NCBI RefSeq assembly: GCF_019635935.1
Contig: NZ_JAHBYN010000001.1
Coordinates: 2,943,532-3,007,531 of the forward strand
Length of the DNA stretch: 64,000 nucleotides
From: Parvibaculum sp.
Lineage (GTDB): Bacteria; Pseudomonadota; Alphaproteobacteria; Parvibaculales; Parvibaculaceae
Direction of reading: 5' to 3'
The translations under genes and the position numbers were made by a program. The notes beneath the pieces are model-generated. The model saw only the letters and a list, made by a program, of their open reading frames with translations. It had not been told where the DNA came from and did not search any database. Shown piece by piece: positions 51,991 to 61,535 of this stretch; position 1 is the stretch's first letter, and each line of letters starts with the position of its first letter.

Positions 51991-54087
51991 TCACGCCTTC
52001 TCCGTCACCGCCAGCGCGAAGGCATAGACCCGCGCCACTTCCTTCAGCCGCTCGAAACGCCCCGACTTGCCGCCATGGCCGGCATCCATGTTGATGTGCA
52101 GCAGCGTCACATGGTCGTCGGTCTTGAACTCGCGCAGCTTCGCCACCCACTTCGCCGGTTCCCAATAGGTGACGCGCGGATCGGTGAGCCCCCCGAGCGC
52201 GAAGAGATGCGGATAGGACTGCGCGCGCACATTGTCGTAAGGCGAGTAGGACGCCATGTAGTCATAGGCTTCGCGGGCTTCGATCGGATTGCCCCATTCG
52301 TTCCATTCCGGCGGCGTCAGCGGCAGCGACGCATCGAGGATCGTCGCCAGCACATCGACAAACGGCACTTCGGCGAGAATGCCCTTGAAGAGATCGGGCG
52401 CCATGTTGGCGACCGCCCCCATCAGCATGCCCCCGGCGCTGCCGCCATGCGCGACGATGTTGCCGCGCGACGTGAAACCCTGCGCCGCCAGATGTTCGCC
52501 CGCCGCGATGAAATCGGTAAATGTATTGCGCTTCTTCATCAGCTTGCCGTCGCTGTACCAGCGATAGCCCTTCTCCTTGCCGCCGCGAATATGCGCGATC
52601 GCATAGACAAAGCCGCGATCGGCGAGCGACAGGCAGGTGGTCGAAAAGGAAGCGGGAATGCTGATGCCGTAAGCGCCATAACCGTAAAGCAGGCAGGGCG
52701 CGCTGCCGTCGAGCTTGAGCCCCTTGCGATGCAGGATCGACACCGGCACTTGCGCCCCGTCTGCCGCTGTCGCGAAAATCCGCCGCGTGATGTAGTCCGC
52801 CGGATTGTGCCCCGACGGCACCTCCTGCCGCTTGCGCAACACGCGCGCGCGCGTCTCGACATCGTAGTCGTAAACTTCCGCCGGCGTCGTCATCGAGCTG
52901 TAGGAAAACCGCAAGCGGCGCGTCTCGTATTCGTAGCCCGCCCCCATGTTGAGGTCATAGGCTTCCTCGTCGAAGGCGATCTCGTGTTCGCCGCCGTCGG
53001 CGAGCCGCCGGATCGCGATGCGCGGCAGCCCGTCGCGCCGCTCAAGCCGCACATGATGGTCGCGGTAGCAGACATGATCGAGCACCAGCGTGCCCGGCCG
53101 GTGCGCAATGACGTCGCGCCAGTTCGCGCGCCCCGGCGCGTCCTCCGGCGCCTCGACGATCTTGAAATCCTCGGCCTCGAGATTGGTGAGGATCAGAAAG
53201 CGCCCGCGCGGGGCATCGTGTTCGAGATCGTATTCGACGCCGTCCTCGCGCGCCGCGACAAGCATCGGCTCCGTCTCCGGCGCATCGGCCGGGATCAGGT
53301 AAAGCTCGCTGGTCTGGTGGTCATGGCTCGAAATAACCAGCCACTTGCCGCTCTGCACCTTGCCGACACCGACGAAAAATCCCTCGTCCTTCTCTTCATA
53401 GACGAGCTTGTCGTCGCGCGCCGGCGTGCCCACAACATGCCGAAAGACTTTCAGCGGCCGGTGCTCGTCATCGACCTGCGTGTAGAGAAAGCTCGCGCCG
53501 CCTGCGTCCCAGGCGATGCCCGGCGACGTATCGGGCACTTCGTCCTCGAGGTCGCGCCCGCTTTCGATGTCGCGCAGCCGCACCGTGAAATATTCCGAGC
53601 CCTTGCGGTCGGCCGACCAGGCGGCCAGCCGCTGCGTCGGATCGTGATCGACATCGCCGACCCTGAAATAGTCCGTACCCTCGGCTTCCTTGTTGGCGTC
53701 GAGTACGATCCGCTCCGCGCCTTCCCCCTCGCGCGGCCGCCGGCAGAAGATCGGGTGCTGCGCGCCTTCTTCGAAGCGGGTGTAATAGGCGAAGGCGCCA
53801 TCGGGCGAGGGCACCGAGCTGTCGTCTTCCTTGATGCGCCCCTTCATCTCGGCAAACAGCGTTTCGCGCAATGCCGCCAGCGGCGCCAGCGCCGCTTCCG
53901 TATAGGCGTTCTCGGCTTCGAGATAGGCGCGGATGTCTTTGTCGAGCGCGCCCGGCTCGCGCATCACTTCGCGCCAGTTGGCGTCGCGCAGCCATGCGTA
54001 GTCGTCGATGCGCGTGATGCCGTGATGCGTGTCGCTTTGCGGCCGTTTCGCGGCGCGCGGCGCCACGGCGGGGGGCGTCAGTTTCAT
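51991..54087 (-). CDS. Oligopeptidase B (prolyl oligopeptidase family S9)
   Basis: A 698-residue serine peptidase that cleaves short peptides after Arg or Lys. The N-terminal beta-propeller covers about residues 60-410; the alpha/beta hydrolase part follows with LLYGYGAYG, IRGGKEKGYRWY, the nucleophile Ser in AHGGSAGGMLMG, the Asp in ALGGLTDPRVTYWEP and the His in NMDAGHGGKSGR. All three catalytic residues are present. There is no signal peptide, in keeping with a cytoplasmic enzyme. I chose 54087 (MKLTPP); an upstream start would overlap the msrB gene. Confidence 0.92.
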   Translation of the reverse strand: MKLTPPAVAPRAAKRPQSDTHHGITRIDDYAWLRDANWREVMREPGALDKDIRAYLEAENAYTEAALAPLAALRETLFAEMKGRIKEDDSSVPSPDGAFAYYTRFEEGAQHPIFCRRPREGEGAERIVLDANKEAEGTDYFRVGDVDHDPTQRLAAWSADRKGSEYFTVRLRDIESGRDLEDEVPDTSPGIAWDAGGASFLYTQVDDEHRPLKVFRHVVGTPARDDKLVYEEKDEGFFVGVGKVQSGKWLVISSHDHQTSELYLIPADAPETEPMLVAAREDGVEYDLEHDAPRGRFLILTNLEAEDFKIVEAPEDAPGRANWRDVIAHRPGTLVLDHVCYRDHHVRLERRDGLPRIAIRRLADGGEHEIAFDEEAYDLNMGAGYEYETRRLRFSYSSMTTPAEVYDYDVETRARVLRKRQEVPSGHNPADYITRRIFATAADGAQVPVSILHRKGLKLDGSAPCLLYGYGAYGISIPASFSTTCLSLADRGFVYAIAHIRGGKEKGYRWYSDGKLMKKRNTFTDFIAAGEHLAAQGFTSRGNIVAHGGSAGGMLMGAVANMAPDLFKGILAEVPFVDVLATILDASLPLTPPEWNEWGNPIEAREAYDYMASYSPYDNVRAQSYPHLFALGGLTDPRVTYWEPAKWVAKLREFKTDDHVTLLHINMDAGHGGKSGRFERLKEVARVYAFALAVTEKA

Positions 54088-54097
54088 TTGGGTCTGG

Positions 54098-54502
54098 TCA
54101 GTCGGCGTCGGGCGTGAAGTCGAGCGCCGTGCCGTTGGTGCAATAGCGCAGGCCCGTCGGCCGCGGCCCGTCCGGAAACACATGGCCGATATGCGCGTCG
54201 CATTTCGCACAGACGATTTCGATCCGCCGCACCCCGTGGCTGAGGTCTTCGCGTTCGGCGATGGCGCCGGGCGTCACCGCGTCGAAGAAGCTCGGCCAGC
54301 CCGAGCCGCTCTCATATTTGGTTTCGGAGCGGAACAGCGGCGTCCCGCAGCAAATGCAGCTGAACGTGCCGTCGCGATGCTCGTCGAGCCAGGGCCCCGT
54401 GAAGGCGCGCTCCGTCGCCGCGCAACGCGTGATCGCATATTGCTCGGGCGTCAGCTTTTTCTGCCATTCGTCGTCGGGCTTCTTCGCGCTGTCGCCGGTC
54501 AT
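54098..54502 (-). CDS. msrB: Peptide-methionine (R)-S-oxide reductase MsrB
   Basis: A 134-residue repair enzyme that reduces the R form of methionine sulphoxide in proteins. The zinc pairs are Cys49-Cys52 (CICC) and Cys98-Cys101 (CAKC); the catalytic Cys121 is in [24 protein letters not shown] and [10 protein letters not shown] complete the active site. It lies 10 bp upstream of oligopeptidase B, on the same strand. Confidence 0.95.
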   Translation of the reverse strand: MTGDSAKKPDDEWQKKLTPEQYAITRCAATERAFTGPWLDEHRDGTFSCICCGTPLFRSETKYESGSGWPSFFDAVTPGAIAEREDLSHGVRRIEIVCAKCDAHIGHVFPDGPRPTGLRYCTNGTALDFTPDAD

Positions 54503-54564
54503 CCGTTCAACTCCCTGGGGTCGGTTGGCGCCCCGCTTGCGGGAAGCGGGGCGCGCAAACTCGC

Positions 54565-55017
54565 TTATTCGAAAATCAGGCTCAGCGTTTCCGCCACCAT
54601 CGCCGGGCGGTCCTGACCTTCGATTTCCATGGTCACTTCATTGGTGATCTGCGTCCCGCCGGCCTTCGGCGTCGCGTCTTTCAGCTTCACGCGGCAGCGC
54701 ACGCGGCTCCCCACCGGCACCATGTTGGTGAAGCGCACCTGGTTGGAACCGTAATTGATGCCGCGCGTCGCGCTCTTCACGGTGCTGATCTTGCCCATCA
54801 GGTAGGGCAGCAGCGACAGCGTCAGATAGCCATGCGCGATGGTGCCGATGCCAAGTTCCTTTTGCGTCCGCGCCGGGTCGATATGGATCCACTGGTGGTC
54901 GCCCGTCGCTTCGGCAAACTGGTTGACGCGGTCCTGGTCGATCTGGACCCACTCGCTGACGCCGATCTCGTTGCCTTTTTCGGCCACATACTCGGCAACC
55001 GTGTTGAAAACGCGCAT
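54565..55017 (-). CDS. MaoC family (R)-specific enoyl-CoA hydratase
   Basis: A 150-residue hot-dog-fold hydratase. The hydratase-2 motif is in [15 protein letters not shown] (Asp41 and His46 about) with [18 protein letters not shown] following. It adds water to trans-2-enoyl-CoA to give the R-hydroxy ester, feeding PHA or peroxisome-like oxidation. Upstream of msrB by 62 bp on the same strand. Confidence 0.92.
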   Translation of the reverse strand: MRVFNTVAEYVAEKGNEIGVSEWVQIDQDRVNQFAEATGDHQWIHIDPARTQKELGIGTIAHGYLTLSLLPYLMGKISTVKSATRGINYGSNQVRFTNMVPVGSRVRCRVKLKDATPKAGGTQITNEVTMEIEGQDRPAMVAETLSLIFE

Positions 55018-55113
55018 GGAAGCTCTCCCGTTGGGTGGTTGTTGTCTCTGGCGGCCCCTGGGGAGCCTCTGGGCCCGTAAACTAGCGGCCTTGGCTCACC
55101 GCGCCAAGCGCGC

Positions 55114-55605
55114 TCAGCGCGAAAGCCTGATCCGCACCCGCCGGTCCTCGGCCGAGTCCCAGGTCAGCGTTTCCTGCAGCCAGCCCCAGGCCTCGCCCTC
55201 GGCGACGATGGGTATCTGCGCGCGCGGCCAGCCCGCCGCGGCCAGACCGTCGGCGACATTCCGCGCCCGCTTTCGCGAAAGCTCGATATTCGCCTTCGGG
55301 TCGCCGACCTTGCTGGCCTTGCCGAACAGGCAGATCTGCCCGGCCTTCTGGCCCTTGGCGAGCTTGACGATGCGCTCGAAATCCTTCTGGTACTTCGGAT
55401 CGACCCGGCTCGAATTGGTTTCGAAATAGACATAATAGTTCCGGTCGAACACCTTGTTCGACTTCCCGAGATTGCGGCACTCGCGCCCCTGCGTGTGCAT
55501 CTCGGAGGTCTGCGCCGCCGCGGACCCGGCAACCAGTGCCGTCCCGCCGGCCATTCCGGCAGCCAGCATGGCCGCCGCGACAAATCCCTTGAGCACCATG
55601 TGCAT
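55114..55605 (-). CDS. OmpA-like domain periplasmic protein
   Basis: A 163-residue exported protein. The signal peptide ends GSAAAQT; the body resembles the OmpA C-terminal peptidoglycan-binding fold (VYFETNSSRVDPKYQKDFERIVKLAKG, ASKVGDPKANIELSRKRARNVADGL, WDSAEDRRVRIRL, with the Asp and Arg positions that hold diaminopimelate). The start at 55605 lies 6 bases after GGAGG. It lacks a barrel or lipobox, so it is probably a free periplasmic protein. Confidence 0.8.
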   Translation of the reverse strand: MHMVLKGFVAAAMLAAGMAGGTALVAGSAAAQTSEMHTQGRECRNLGKSNKVFDRNYYVYFETNSSRVDPKYQKDFERIVKLAKGQKAGQICLFGKASKVGDPKANIELSRKRARNVADGLAAAGWPRAQIPIVAEGEAWGWLQETLTWDSAEDRRVRIRLSR

Positions 55606-55795
55606 CGAAAACCTCCGTCCGAATGAATCGGCCAAATCTAGCACATAATGTGTGAGTGAGCTGCCGGTCGTGAAAAGCATGGCTTCTAGCTGTCCCCCTG
55701 TGGGAGGGTGAAATCGAACGCTTGCGTGAGCGGAACCCGAAACGCAAAACGGCCCGGACATTCGCCGGGCCGCCTCGCGTCTTCTCCACATCCGC

Positions 55796-57361
55796 TCAAA
55801 CGATCTTGCTGTCGCGATTGCCCCAGTAGCGGTCGCGGATCAGGCGCTTGTAGAGCTTGCCGGTCGGATGGCGCGGCAACTCTTCCTCGAAGTCGATGGA
55901 GCGCGGGCATTTGATCGCCGAAAGCTGCTGCTTGCAGAATTCCATCAGCTCGGCTTCGAGCGCCGGTCCCGCGTCCGACCAATTGGCCGGCTGCACGATC
56001 GCCTTCACCTCCTCGCCGAAATCCTCGTTGGGAACGCCGATCACCGCCACGTCGGCGACCTTCGGATGCATGACGAGGATGTTCTCGGCCTCCTGCGGAT
56101 AGATATTGACGCCGCCCGAAATGATCATGAAGGCCTTGCGGTCGGTGAGGTAGAGAAAGCCGTCCGCATCCACCTTGCCGATATCGCCCAGCGTCGACCA
56201 GTGCTTGTGCGCCGGATGCCGGCTCTCCTGCGTCTTCTTCGGATCGTTGTAGTACTGGAACATCGGCGCGTTCGGATCGTCGGCCTCGAAATAGATCGTG
56301 CCGGCCTCGCCGAGCGGCAACTCGTTGCCTTCCTCGTCGCAGACATGAACCTTGCCCATCAGCGGCTTGCCGACGGAACCCTTGTGCGCCAGCCACTCCT
56401 CGGAATTGAGCGCCGTGAAACCGTTGCCTTCCGAACCGGCATAATATTCGTAGATCACCGGCCCCCACCATTCGATCATCTGTTCCTTGACCGGCACGGG
56501 GCAGGGCGCGGCGGCATGGATCGCGACTTTCATCGACGACACATCGTATTTCTTGCGCACCTCTTCGGGCATTTTCAGCATGCGCACAAACATCGTCGGC
56601 ACCCATTGGCTGTGGGTCGCCTTGTATTTCTCGATCAGCTTCAGGCTTTCCTCGGCGTCGAAATGCTCCATCACGACGACAGTGCCGCCGAGACGCTGCA
56701 CCGTCATCGACCAGCGGAGCGGCGCCGCGTGATAAAGCGGCGCGGGCGACAGATAGACCGTCTTGTCGTCGATGCCGTAGAGCAGGGCCGCGAGACCGAC
56801 CAGCGCATTGGGCTCGTCGATGGCGGCGCCGGTCAGCGGCAGCTTCACGCCCTTCGGACGTCCCGTCGTGCCCGACGAATAGAGCATGTCGGTGCCGGCC
56901 GTCTGGTCGGCAATCGGCGTCGTCGGAAACTTGTCCCGCGCCGCCTCGTAAGCCTCGTAACCGGCAAGCGTGCCGCCCACGACATATTTGCGCGCCACGC
57001 CCGGCAGGTGGTTGTCGCGGACAAGCTCTTCGGCGGTGGCGGCAACGCCCGTTGAGGTGAAAAATACCTTGGCCCCGCAATCGGCGGCGATATAGGCCAC
57101 TTCGCCGGCCGTCAGCCGCGACGAGATGCAGGTGTAGTAGAGCCCGGCGCGCTGCGCGCCCCAGCAGATTTCGTAGTAGCGCGCATTGTTCTCCATGAAG
57201 ATGGCGATGGCGTCGCCGGTTTTCAGGCCGGCGTCGCGCAGGAGATGCGCCACCTGGTTCGAGCGCGCGTCGAGTTCTTTGAAGGTCACCGTCTCGCCGG
57301 TCGCGCCCATGATATAGGCGGGCTTGTCGGGCGTGGCGGCAGCATGAACGTGAGGATGCAT
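55796..57361 (-). CDS. Fatty-acid-type acyl-CoA ligase (AMP-binding)
   Basis: A 521-residue ligase with P-loop YSSGTTGRPKG near residue 160, IYEYYAGSEGNGF, GDIGKVDADGFLYLTDRKAFMIISGGVNIYP and the catalytic Lys in RHPTGKLYKRLIRDRYW near 507. It resembles the ligase at 5020-6570. The start at 57361 (MHPHVHA) is preferred over one at 57466. It is divergent from the enoyl-CoA hydratase at 57576, and the two may belong to one degradation pathway. Confidence 0.9.
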   Translation of the reverse strand: MHPHVHAAATPDKPAYIMGATGETVTFKELDARSNQVAHLLRDAGLKTGDAIAIFMENNARYYEICWGAQRAGLYYTCISSRLTAGEVAYIAADCGAKVFFTSTGVAATAEELVRDNHLPGVARKYVVGGTLAGYEAYEAARDKFPTTPIADQTAGTDMLYSSGTTGRPKGVKLPLTGAAIDEPNALVGLAALLYGIDDKTVYLSPAPLYHAAPLRWSMTVQRLGGTVVVMEHFDAEESLKLIEKYKATHSQWVPTMFVRMLKMPEEVRKKYDVSSMKVAIHAAAPCPVPVKEQMIEWWGPVIYEYYAGSEGNGFTALNSEEWLAHKGSVGKPLMGKVHVCDEEGNELPLGEAGTIYFEADDPNAPMFQYYNDPKKTQESRHPAHKHWSTLGDIGKVDADGFLYLTDRKAFMIISGGVNIYPQEAENILVMHPKVADVAVIGVPNEDFGEEVKAIVQPANWSDAGPALEAELMEFCKQQLSAIKCPRSIDFEEELPRHPTGKLYKRLIRDRYWGNRDSKIV

Positions 57362-57575
57362 CGTCGGTCGTCTCCCGGGGGTCGCTGCAAGGGCGGCGTC
57401 GCTTTTATGCGCGCCTGTTGTTATATCTGATGACAGAAACCAGTGGTTCCGCTGGCGCAAAGACACAGCAATATGACACGCGCGTCAACTTGCATGGGCA
57501 AGGGCAGGGTTGACGCAGCGGCAGCGCCCGCCACACCGGAAATTCGGCATAAAGCCACAACAGGGAGCAAGCGAC

Positions 57576-58481
57576 ATGGCCTATGAGACGATCAAATACG
57601 AAGTGGCGGACAACATCCTGACCCTCACATTGAACCGCCCGGACAAGCTCAACGCCTTCACCGGCCAGATGATGTTCGAGATGATCGACGCCTTCGACAA
57701 GTCCGATGCCGACGACAATATCCGCGCCGTCATCGTCACCGGCGAGGGCCGCGCCTTCTGCGCCGGCGCCGATCTGTCGGCGGGCGCCAAGACCTTCGAC
57801 TATGCCGAGCGCGAGGACCGTCCGGAAAAGGCGAACACGCCCGTCATGGCCAATGGCGAGATCGACTGGTCCCACGAAAGCGTGCGCGACGGCGGCGGTC
57901 GCCTGACCTTGCGCATCTTCGAAAGCCTGAAGCCGGTCATCGGCGCCATCAACGGCCCGGCCGTCGGCGTCGGCGTCACCATGCAACTGCCGATGGACAT
58001 TCGCCTCGCTTCCGACACGGCGAAATTCGGTTTCGTCTTCGCCCGCCGCGGCATCGTGCCCGAAGCCTGTTCGAGCTGGTTCCTGCCGCGCGTCGTCGGC
58101 ATCAGCCAGGCCCTCGAATGGACCTATTCGGGCCGCGTCTTCGGCGCCGAGGAAGCCCTGAAGGGCGGTCTCGTCCGTTCGCTGCACAAGCCCGACGACC
58201 TCCTCCCCGCCGCCCGCGCCATTGCGAAGGAAATCGTCGACAACACGGCAGCCGTCTCCGTCTCGCTGACGCGGCAGATGCTCTGGCGCATGCTCGGCGC
58301 CGATCATCCGATGGAAGCGCACAAGGTCGACAGCCGCGCCATCTACGCGCGCGGCGCCTCCGCCGACGCCAAGGAAGGCGTCATGTCCTTCCTCGAAAAG
58401 CGGCCGGCGGTCTATCCCTGCAAGACCTCGACCGACATGCCGTCCTTCTATCCCTGGTGGCAGGAACGCAAATACAGCTGA
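57576..58481 (+). CDS. Enoyl-CoA hydratase/isomerase family protein
   Basis: A 301-residue crotonase: LTLTLNRPDKLNAFTG, GRAFCAGADLSAG, INGPAVGVGVTMQLPMDIRLAS, and the Glu-bearing GIVPEACSSWFLPR. It is somewhat longer than usual, with an insertion of about 25 residues after the first oxyanion segment (FDYAEREDRPEKANTP) and a C-terminal tail (FYPWWQERKY). The ATG follows CAGGGAGCAAG. A terminator lies just after the stop. Confidence 0.92.
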   Translation: MAYETIKYEVADNILTLTLNRPDKLNAFTGQMMFEMIDAFDKSDADDNIRAVIVTGEGRAFCAGADLSAGAKTFDYAEREDRPEKANTPVMANGEIDWSHESVRDGGGRLTLRIFESLKPVIGAINGPAVGVGVTMQLPMDIRLASDTAKFGFVFARRGIVPEACSSWFLPRVVGISQALEWTYSGRVFGAEEALKGGLVRSLHKPDDLLPAARAIAKEIVDNTAAVSVSLTRQMLWRMLGADHPMEAHKVDSRAIYARGASADAKEGVMSFLEKRPAVYPCKTSTDMPSFYPWWQERKYS

Positions 58482-58490
58482 CCAGATTTA

Positions 58491-58529
58491 TCCCCGCCGG
58501 ATTGAATTTTCCGGCGGGGATTAGTTTTC
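58491..58529 (+). terminator. Rho-independent terminator after enoyl-CoA hydratase
   Basis: A 10-bp stem TCCCCGCCGG/CCGGCGGGGA with a 10-base loop, followed by TTAGTTTTC. Confidence 0.8.
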
Positions 58530-58646
58530 TTGCTCCGAATTTTCTCCCGGCGCATCGGGTGACGTAAAGGGAACGGATTTGAGGGTCGAAAAACGTGCGC
58601 TCAAACGTGCCTTGGTGCGCACAGGTACGGCCGCCAAAACGGTTTG

Positions 58647-58674
58647 TGACAGTTTTTTGACAGTACGATGACAG
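58647..58674. promoter_or_regulatory. Three TGACAG repeats spaced exactly 11 bp
   Basis: TGACAG begins at 58647, 58658 and 58669. They lie in the 218-bp intergenic stretch (58530-58747), downstream of the convergent MFS gene stop and the hydratase terminator. Repeats one helical turn apart look like a cooperative protein-binding site, though no divergent promoter is nearby. The rest of this stretch shows only a GGCGCC-type hairpin near 58680. Confidence 0.35.
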
Positions 58675-58747
58675 AAGCGCCTTTCGGGGCGCCGAAAACA
58701 AGTAATCCCCGCTTTCGGGAAGCCTCCGAATCCGTACACGGATCGAT

Positions 58748-59992
58748 TTAGCGCGGCGCCTCGACCCGCCAGAGCGGTGTCAGCCAGTAGATCGCGAACC
58801 ACAGAAACACCATCAGCCCGCACGGCACCAGAACCGCATCGAGCGGCCCGACTGCGGCGATCAGATAGCCGATCAGCACCGCGCCGATCGGCCCGCCGCC
58901 CATCGTGCCGAGATTGAAGCCCGCAAGCATCCGTGCACGGAGCGCCGGCGTCGCGCTTTCCTGCACGATCGCGCGCGACTGGCTCATCGAGATGCCGGCC
59001 GCAAGCCCCCAGCAATGCGCGAGCAGGAACACGCCCCAGATCGGCGGTTCGAAATGAATGAGCACCATCACGCCGGAGCCCGTGCACATCGCAAGCATGA
59101 TCGCGCGGCCCTGGCGCTGGATCGGTCGCATCCGCGACAGCACGAACGACGAAATGCCGATGCCGCTGAAGAACGACATGAACACGAAGCCGATCTCACG
59201 CGAACTGCCGTGATAGACGTCGCGGATCAGCAGCGGGAACAGCACCATGAAGACGCCCATGAAAAGCACGCCGGAGAAAAACATCAACAGCAGCACGGGC
59301 CGGATGCGTTCGTCGCGCCACACCGCTTCGAGCCCTTCCTTGACGTCGCGCAGCGGCCGGCGGCGCGTGCCCGGCGCGCGATGCTCGACCGGCGGCGAGA
59401 CGGCAAGCCGCGACGTCGTGAAGGCGGCAAAGCCGAGCAGCAGCGCCTGCAAGATCAGCAACGGCGCCGCGCCGACATATTCAGCCGGGCTGCCAAGCGC
59501 GTAGCCGACGACCTGTCCGAGAAATTGTCCGCTCATGGCGAGCGCCACCGCGCGCTGGATGTTGCCGCCGAGGCTCGTCATCGCGACGCGCGACAGCATC
59601 GAATCCCGCGCCGGCATGATGAAGCCGCCCAGCGTCGACAGCGCCAGCGCGTAGAGGATCATCATTTCGTAGAAAAGAATTCCGTTCCAGATCAACGCCG
59701 CCAGCGCCAGCGGCGGCACCATCGCGATGAATTGCAACCGCATCAGATGCGCGCGTAACTCGACCCGGTCGGCCATCGCACCGCCGAACAATCCGAGGAT
59801 CAGCATCGGCAGCATCGAGAACATCTGCGCGATGCCGACGCGGTCCGAACTTTCATGCAGCACGAAAGCAATAATCCACGGGAACAACACGCCCTGGATG
59901 CCGCCCGCAAGGAAGTAACCCCACAGTCCGGCCATGTACCAGCCATGGTCGTTCCGCGGCGTCCCGGTGGCGGGCGCGTCTTGTGCAGTCAT
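58748..59992 (-). CDS. MFS transporter (1)
   Basis: A 414-residue inner-membrane carrier with about twelve hydrophobic helices. The first-half loop is LFGGAMADRVELRAHLMRLQ, the standard MFS loop 2-3 position, and the central loop is charged (HRAPGTRRRPLRDVKEGLEAVWRDER). FIMPARDSMLSRVAM resembles the Bcr/MdtG-type exporters. The start at 59992 follows GAGG; an upstream ATG at 60121 crosses the divergent promoter. It is a relative of the MFS carrier at 62220. Confidence 0.88.
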   Translation of the reverse strand: MTAQDAPATGTPRNDHGWYMAGLWGYFLAGGIQGVLFPWIIAFVLHESSDRVGIAQMFSMLPMLILGLFGGAMADRVELRAHLMRLQFIAMVPPLALAALIWNGILFYEMMILYALALSTLGGFIMPARDSMLSRVAMTSLGGNIQRAVALAMSGQFLGQVVGYALGSPAEYVGAAPLLILQALLLGFAAFTTSRLAVSPPVEHRAPGTRRRPLRDVKEGLEAVWRDERIRPVLLLMFFSGVLFMGVFMVLFPLLIRDVYHGSSREIGFVFMSFFSGIGISSFVLSRMRPIQRQGRAIMLAMCTGSGVMVLIHFEPPIWGVFLLAHCWGLAAGISMSQSRAIVQESATPALRARMLAGFNLGTMGGGPIGAVLIGYLIAAVGPLDAVLVPCGLMVFLWFAIYWLTPLWRVEAPR

Positions 59993-60111
59993 CGAGGCCT
60001 CGGAGCGGCCGGCTTCGGCCAAGGATAAAATTGGTTCGGTCGCCTTACTATAGGCGCGCCGCCGCCCGGCGCAAAGCGCGGCGGCGCCGCGACTTCTCGC
60101 AATGGAAACCG

Positions 60112-60139
60112 TTGACAGCACGACATTCTTTTGTAATAA
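60112..60139 (+). promoter_or_regulatory. Sigma-70-type promoter for the ArsR operon
   Basis: TTGACA (60112-60117), 16-bp spacer, TAATAA (60134-60139), about 30 bp before the ArsR start. It lies in an AT-rich pocket between the divergent MFS and ArsR genes. Confidence 0.6.
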
Positions 60140-60169
60140 ACCATCGAGTTAAATAAAGAGACCTCGCTC

Positions 60170-60514
60170 ATGCCGCCAGCCCTTCATCACGCTTCGGCCG
60201 ATCCCCTCGGCGCCAAGTTCGCGGCGCTGGCCGACCCGACGCGCCGCGCCATCCTCCAGCGTCTGGCGCGCGGCGAAACCTCCGTGAAGGAGCTGGCGGC
60301 GCCCTTCGAGATGAGCCTGCCGGCCGTCTCCAAACATCTGAAGGTGCTGGAGCGTGCAGGCCTGATCGCGCGCTCGCGCGATGCGCAATGGCGGCCCTGC
60401 CGCATCGAACCGGACGCGCTGCGCGACGTCGACGACTGGCTCGAAAAATATCGCCGCCTCTGGACGGCAGGCCTCGACCGCCTCGACAAGTATCTCGCGG
60501 AGAACAAGGAGTAG
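60170..60514 (+). CDS. ArsR family transcriptional regulator
   Basis: A 114-residue winged-helix regulator: FAALADPTRRAILQRLARGETSVKELAAPFEMSLPAVSKHLKVLERAGLIARSRDAQWRPCRIEP. It has no metal-binding Cys cluster, and the VSKHLKVLE form is that of the SRPBCC-linked ArsR group whose partners are often VOC or activator-of-Hsp90-like (AHSA1) proteins. Here VOC and SRPBCC genes follow directly. The MFS gene upstream is divergent. Confidence 0.92.
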   Translation: MPPALHHASADPLGAKFAALADPTRRAILQRLARGETSVKELAAPFEMSLPAVSKHLKVLERAGLIARSRDAQWRPCRIEPDALRDVDDWLEKYRRLWTAGLDRLDKYLAENKE

Positions 60515-60518
60515 TCCG

Positions 60519-60962
60519 ATGTCCAATGGTCCTGTCGTCCCGCCGCTGCCGCCCGCGCCGTCGCTGGCGCCGCATCTCATCATCGACGGCGCCGCCGCTG
60601 CGCTCGACTTCTACAAGAAGGCGCTTGGCGCAACCGAGCTGGTGCGCGTTCCCTCCGATGACGGCAAACGTCTGTTGCATGCGCATATGGAAGTGAACGG
60701 TGCGGCCGTCTTCCTCTGCGACGACTTTCCCGACTATCCGGGCGAAGGCGCCATCGCGCCGAAACGCCTCGGCGGCACCTCAGCGATGATCCATCTTCAG
60801 GTTGAGAACTGCGATGCGGCGGTAAAACGCGCGGCCGATGCCGGCGCGAAGGTGATTGCCGAACCCTGGGACGCTTTCTGGGGCGACCGTTACGCGCAGG
60901 TCATGGACCCGTTCGGCCATGTCTGGAGCTTCGCGCATCCGCTGGCCGGCAAACCCGGCTGA
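60519..60962 (+). CDS. VOC family protein (PhnB/glyoxalase-like)
   Basis: A 147-residue protein of the vicinal-oxygen-chelate fold: APHLIIDGAAAALDFYKKALGATELVRVP, HAHMEVNGAAVFLCDDFPDYPG, EPWDAFWGDRYAQVMDPFGHVWSFAHP. The last segment is the PhnB-type ending. It starts 4 bp after the ArsR stop. Metal ligands seem partly conserved; its substrate is unknown. Confidence 0.9.
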   Translation: MSNGPVVPPLPPAPSLAPHLIIDGAAAALDFYKKALGATELVRVPSDDGKRLLHAHMEVNGAAVFLCDDFPDYPGEGAIAPKRLGGTSAMIHLQVENCDAAVKRAADAGAKVIAEPWDAFWGDRYAQVMDPFGHVWSFAHPLAGKPG

Positions 60963-60990
60963 CAAAATCCATACTCGACAGGGAGCAACC

Positions 60991-61524
60991 ATGCTCAGGA
61001 TAATTTTGATCGCTGCGGCGGTCCTCCTCGCGGTCTTCGCGGCGCTGCTCGCCTATGCGGCGACGAAGCCCGACACGTTCCGCGTCGAACGCTCGACCCT
61101 GATCGACGCACCGCCGGAAGCGATCTATGCGGAGATCGAGGATTTCCGCCGTTGGCGCGCCTGGTCGCCTTACGAGGAGCTGGATCCGAACCTCGAGCGC
61201 GACTACAGCGGCGCCGAGCGCGGCGTCGGCGCGCGATATGCATGGCAGGGCGACGGCAATGCCGGCAGCGGCAGCATGGAAATCCGCGACGCGGTGCCGG
61301 CGTCCGAAATCGTCATCGCGCTCGAATTCACCGCGCCGATGGTGGCGAGCAACACCGCGATGTTCACGATGACGCCGGAGGCAGGCGCAACGCGCCTCAC
61401 CTGGGCGATGGAAGGTCCGTCCAGTCTGATGTTCAAGTTCATCGGTATCTTTCTCGACATGGACAAGATGATCGGCGGCGATTTCGAAACGGGTCTTGCG
61501 AAACTGAAATCCAACCTCGAGTGA
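60991..61524 (+). CDS. SRPBCC family protein with N-terminal membrane anchor
   Basis: A 177-residue protein. The first 24 residues are a hydrophobic helix (LIAAAVLLAVFAALLAYA), followed by a START-like lipid-binding fold (FRVERSTLIDAPPEAIYAEIEDFRRWRAWSPYEELDP, LTWAMEGPSSLMFKFIGIFLDMDKMIGGDFETGLAKLK). The family binds hydrophobic ligands. The operon position after ArsR and VOC genes is typical. Confidence 0.88.
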   Translation: MLRIILIAAAVLLAVFAALLAYAATKPDTFRVERSTLIDAPPEAIYAEIEDFRRWRAWSPYEELDPNLERDYSGAERGVGARYAWQGDGNAGSGSMEIRDAVPASEIVIALEFTAPMVASNTAMFTMTPEAGATRLTWAMEGPSSLMFKFIGIFLDMDKMIGGDFETGLAKLKSNLE

Positions 61525-61535
61525 GGAGAACGACA

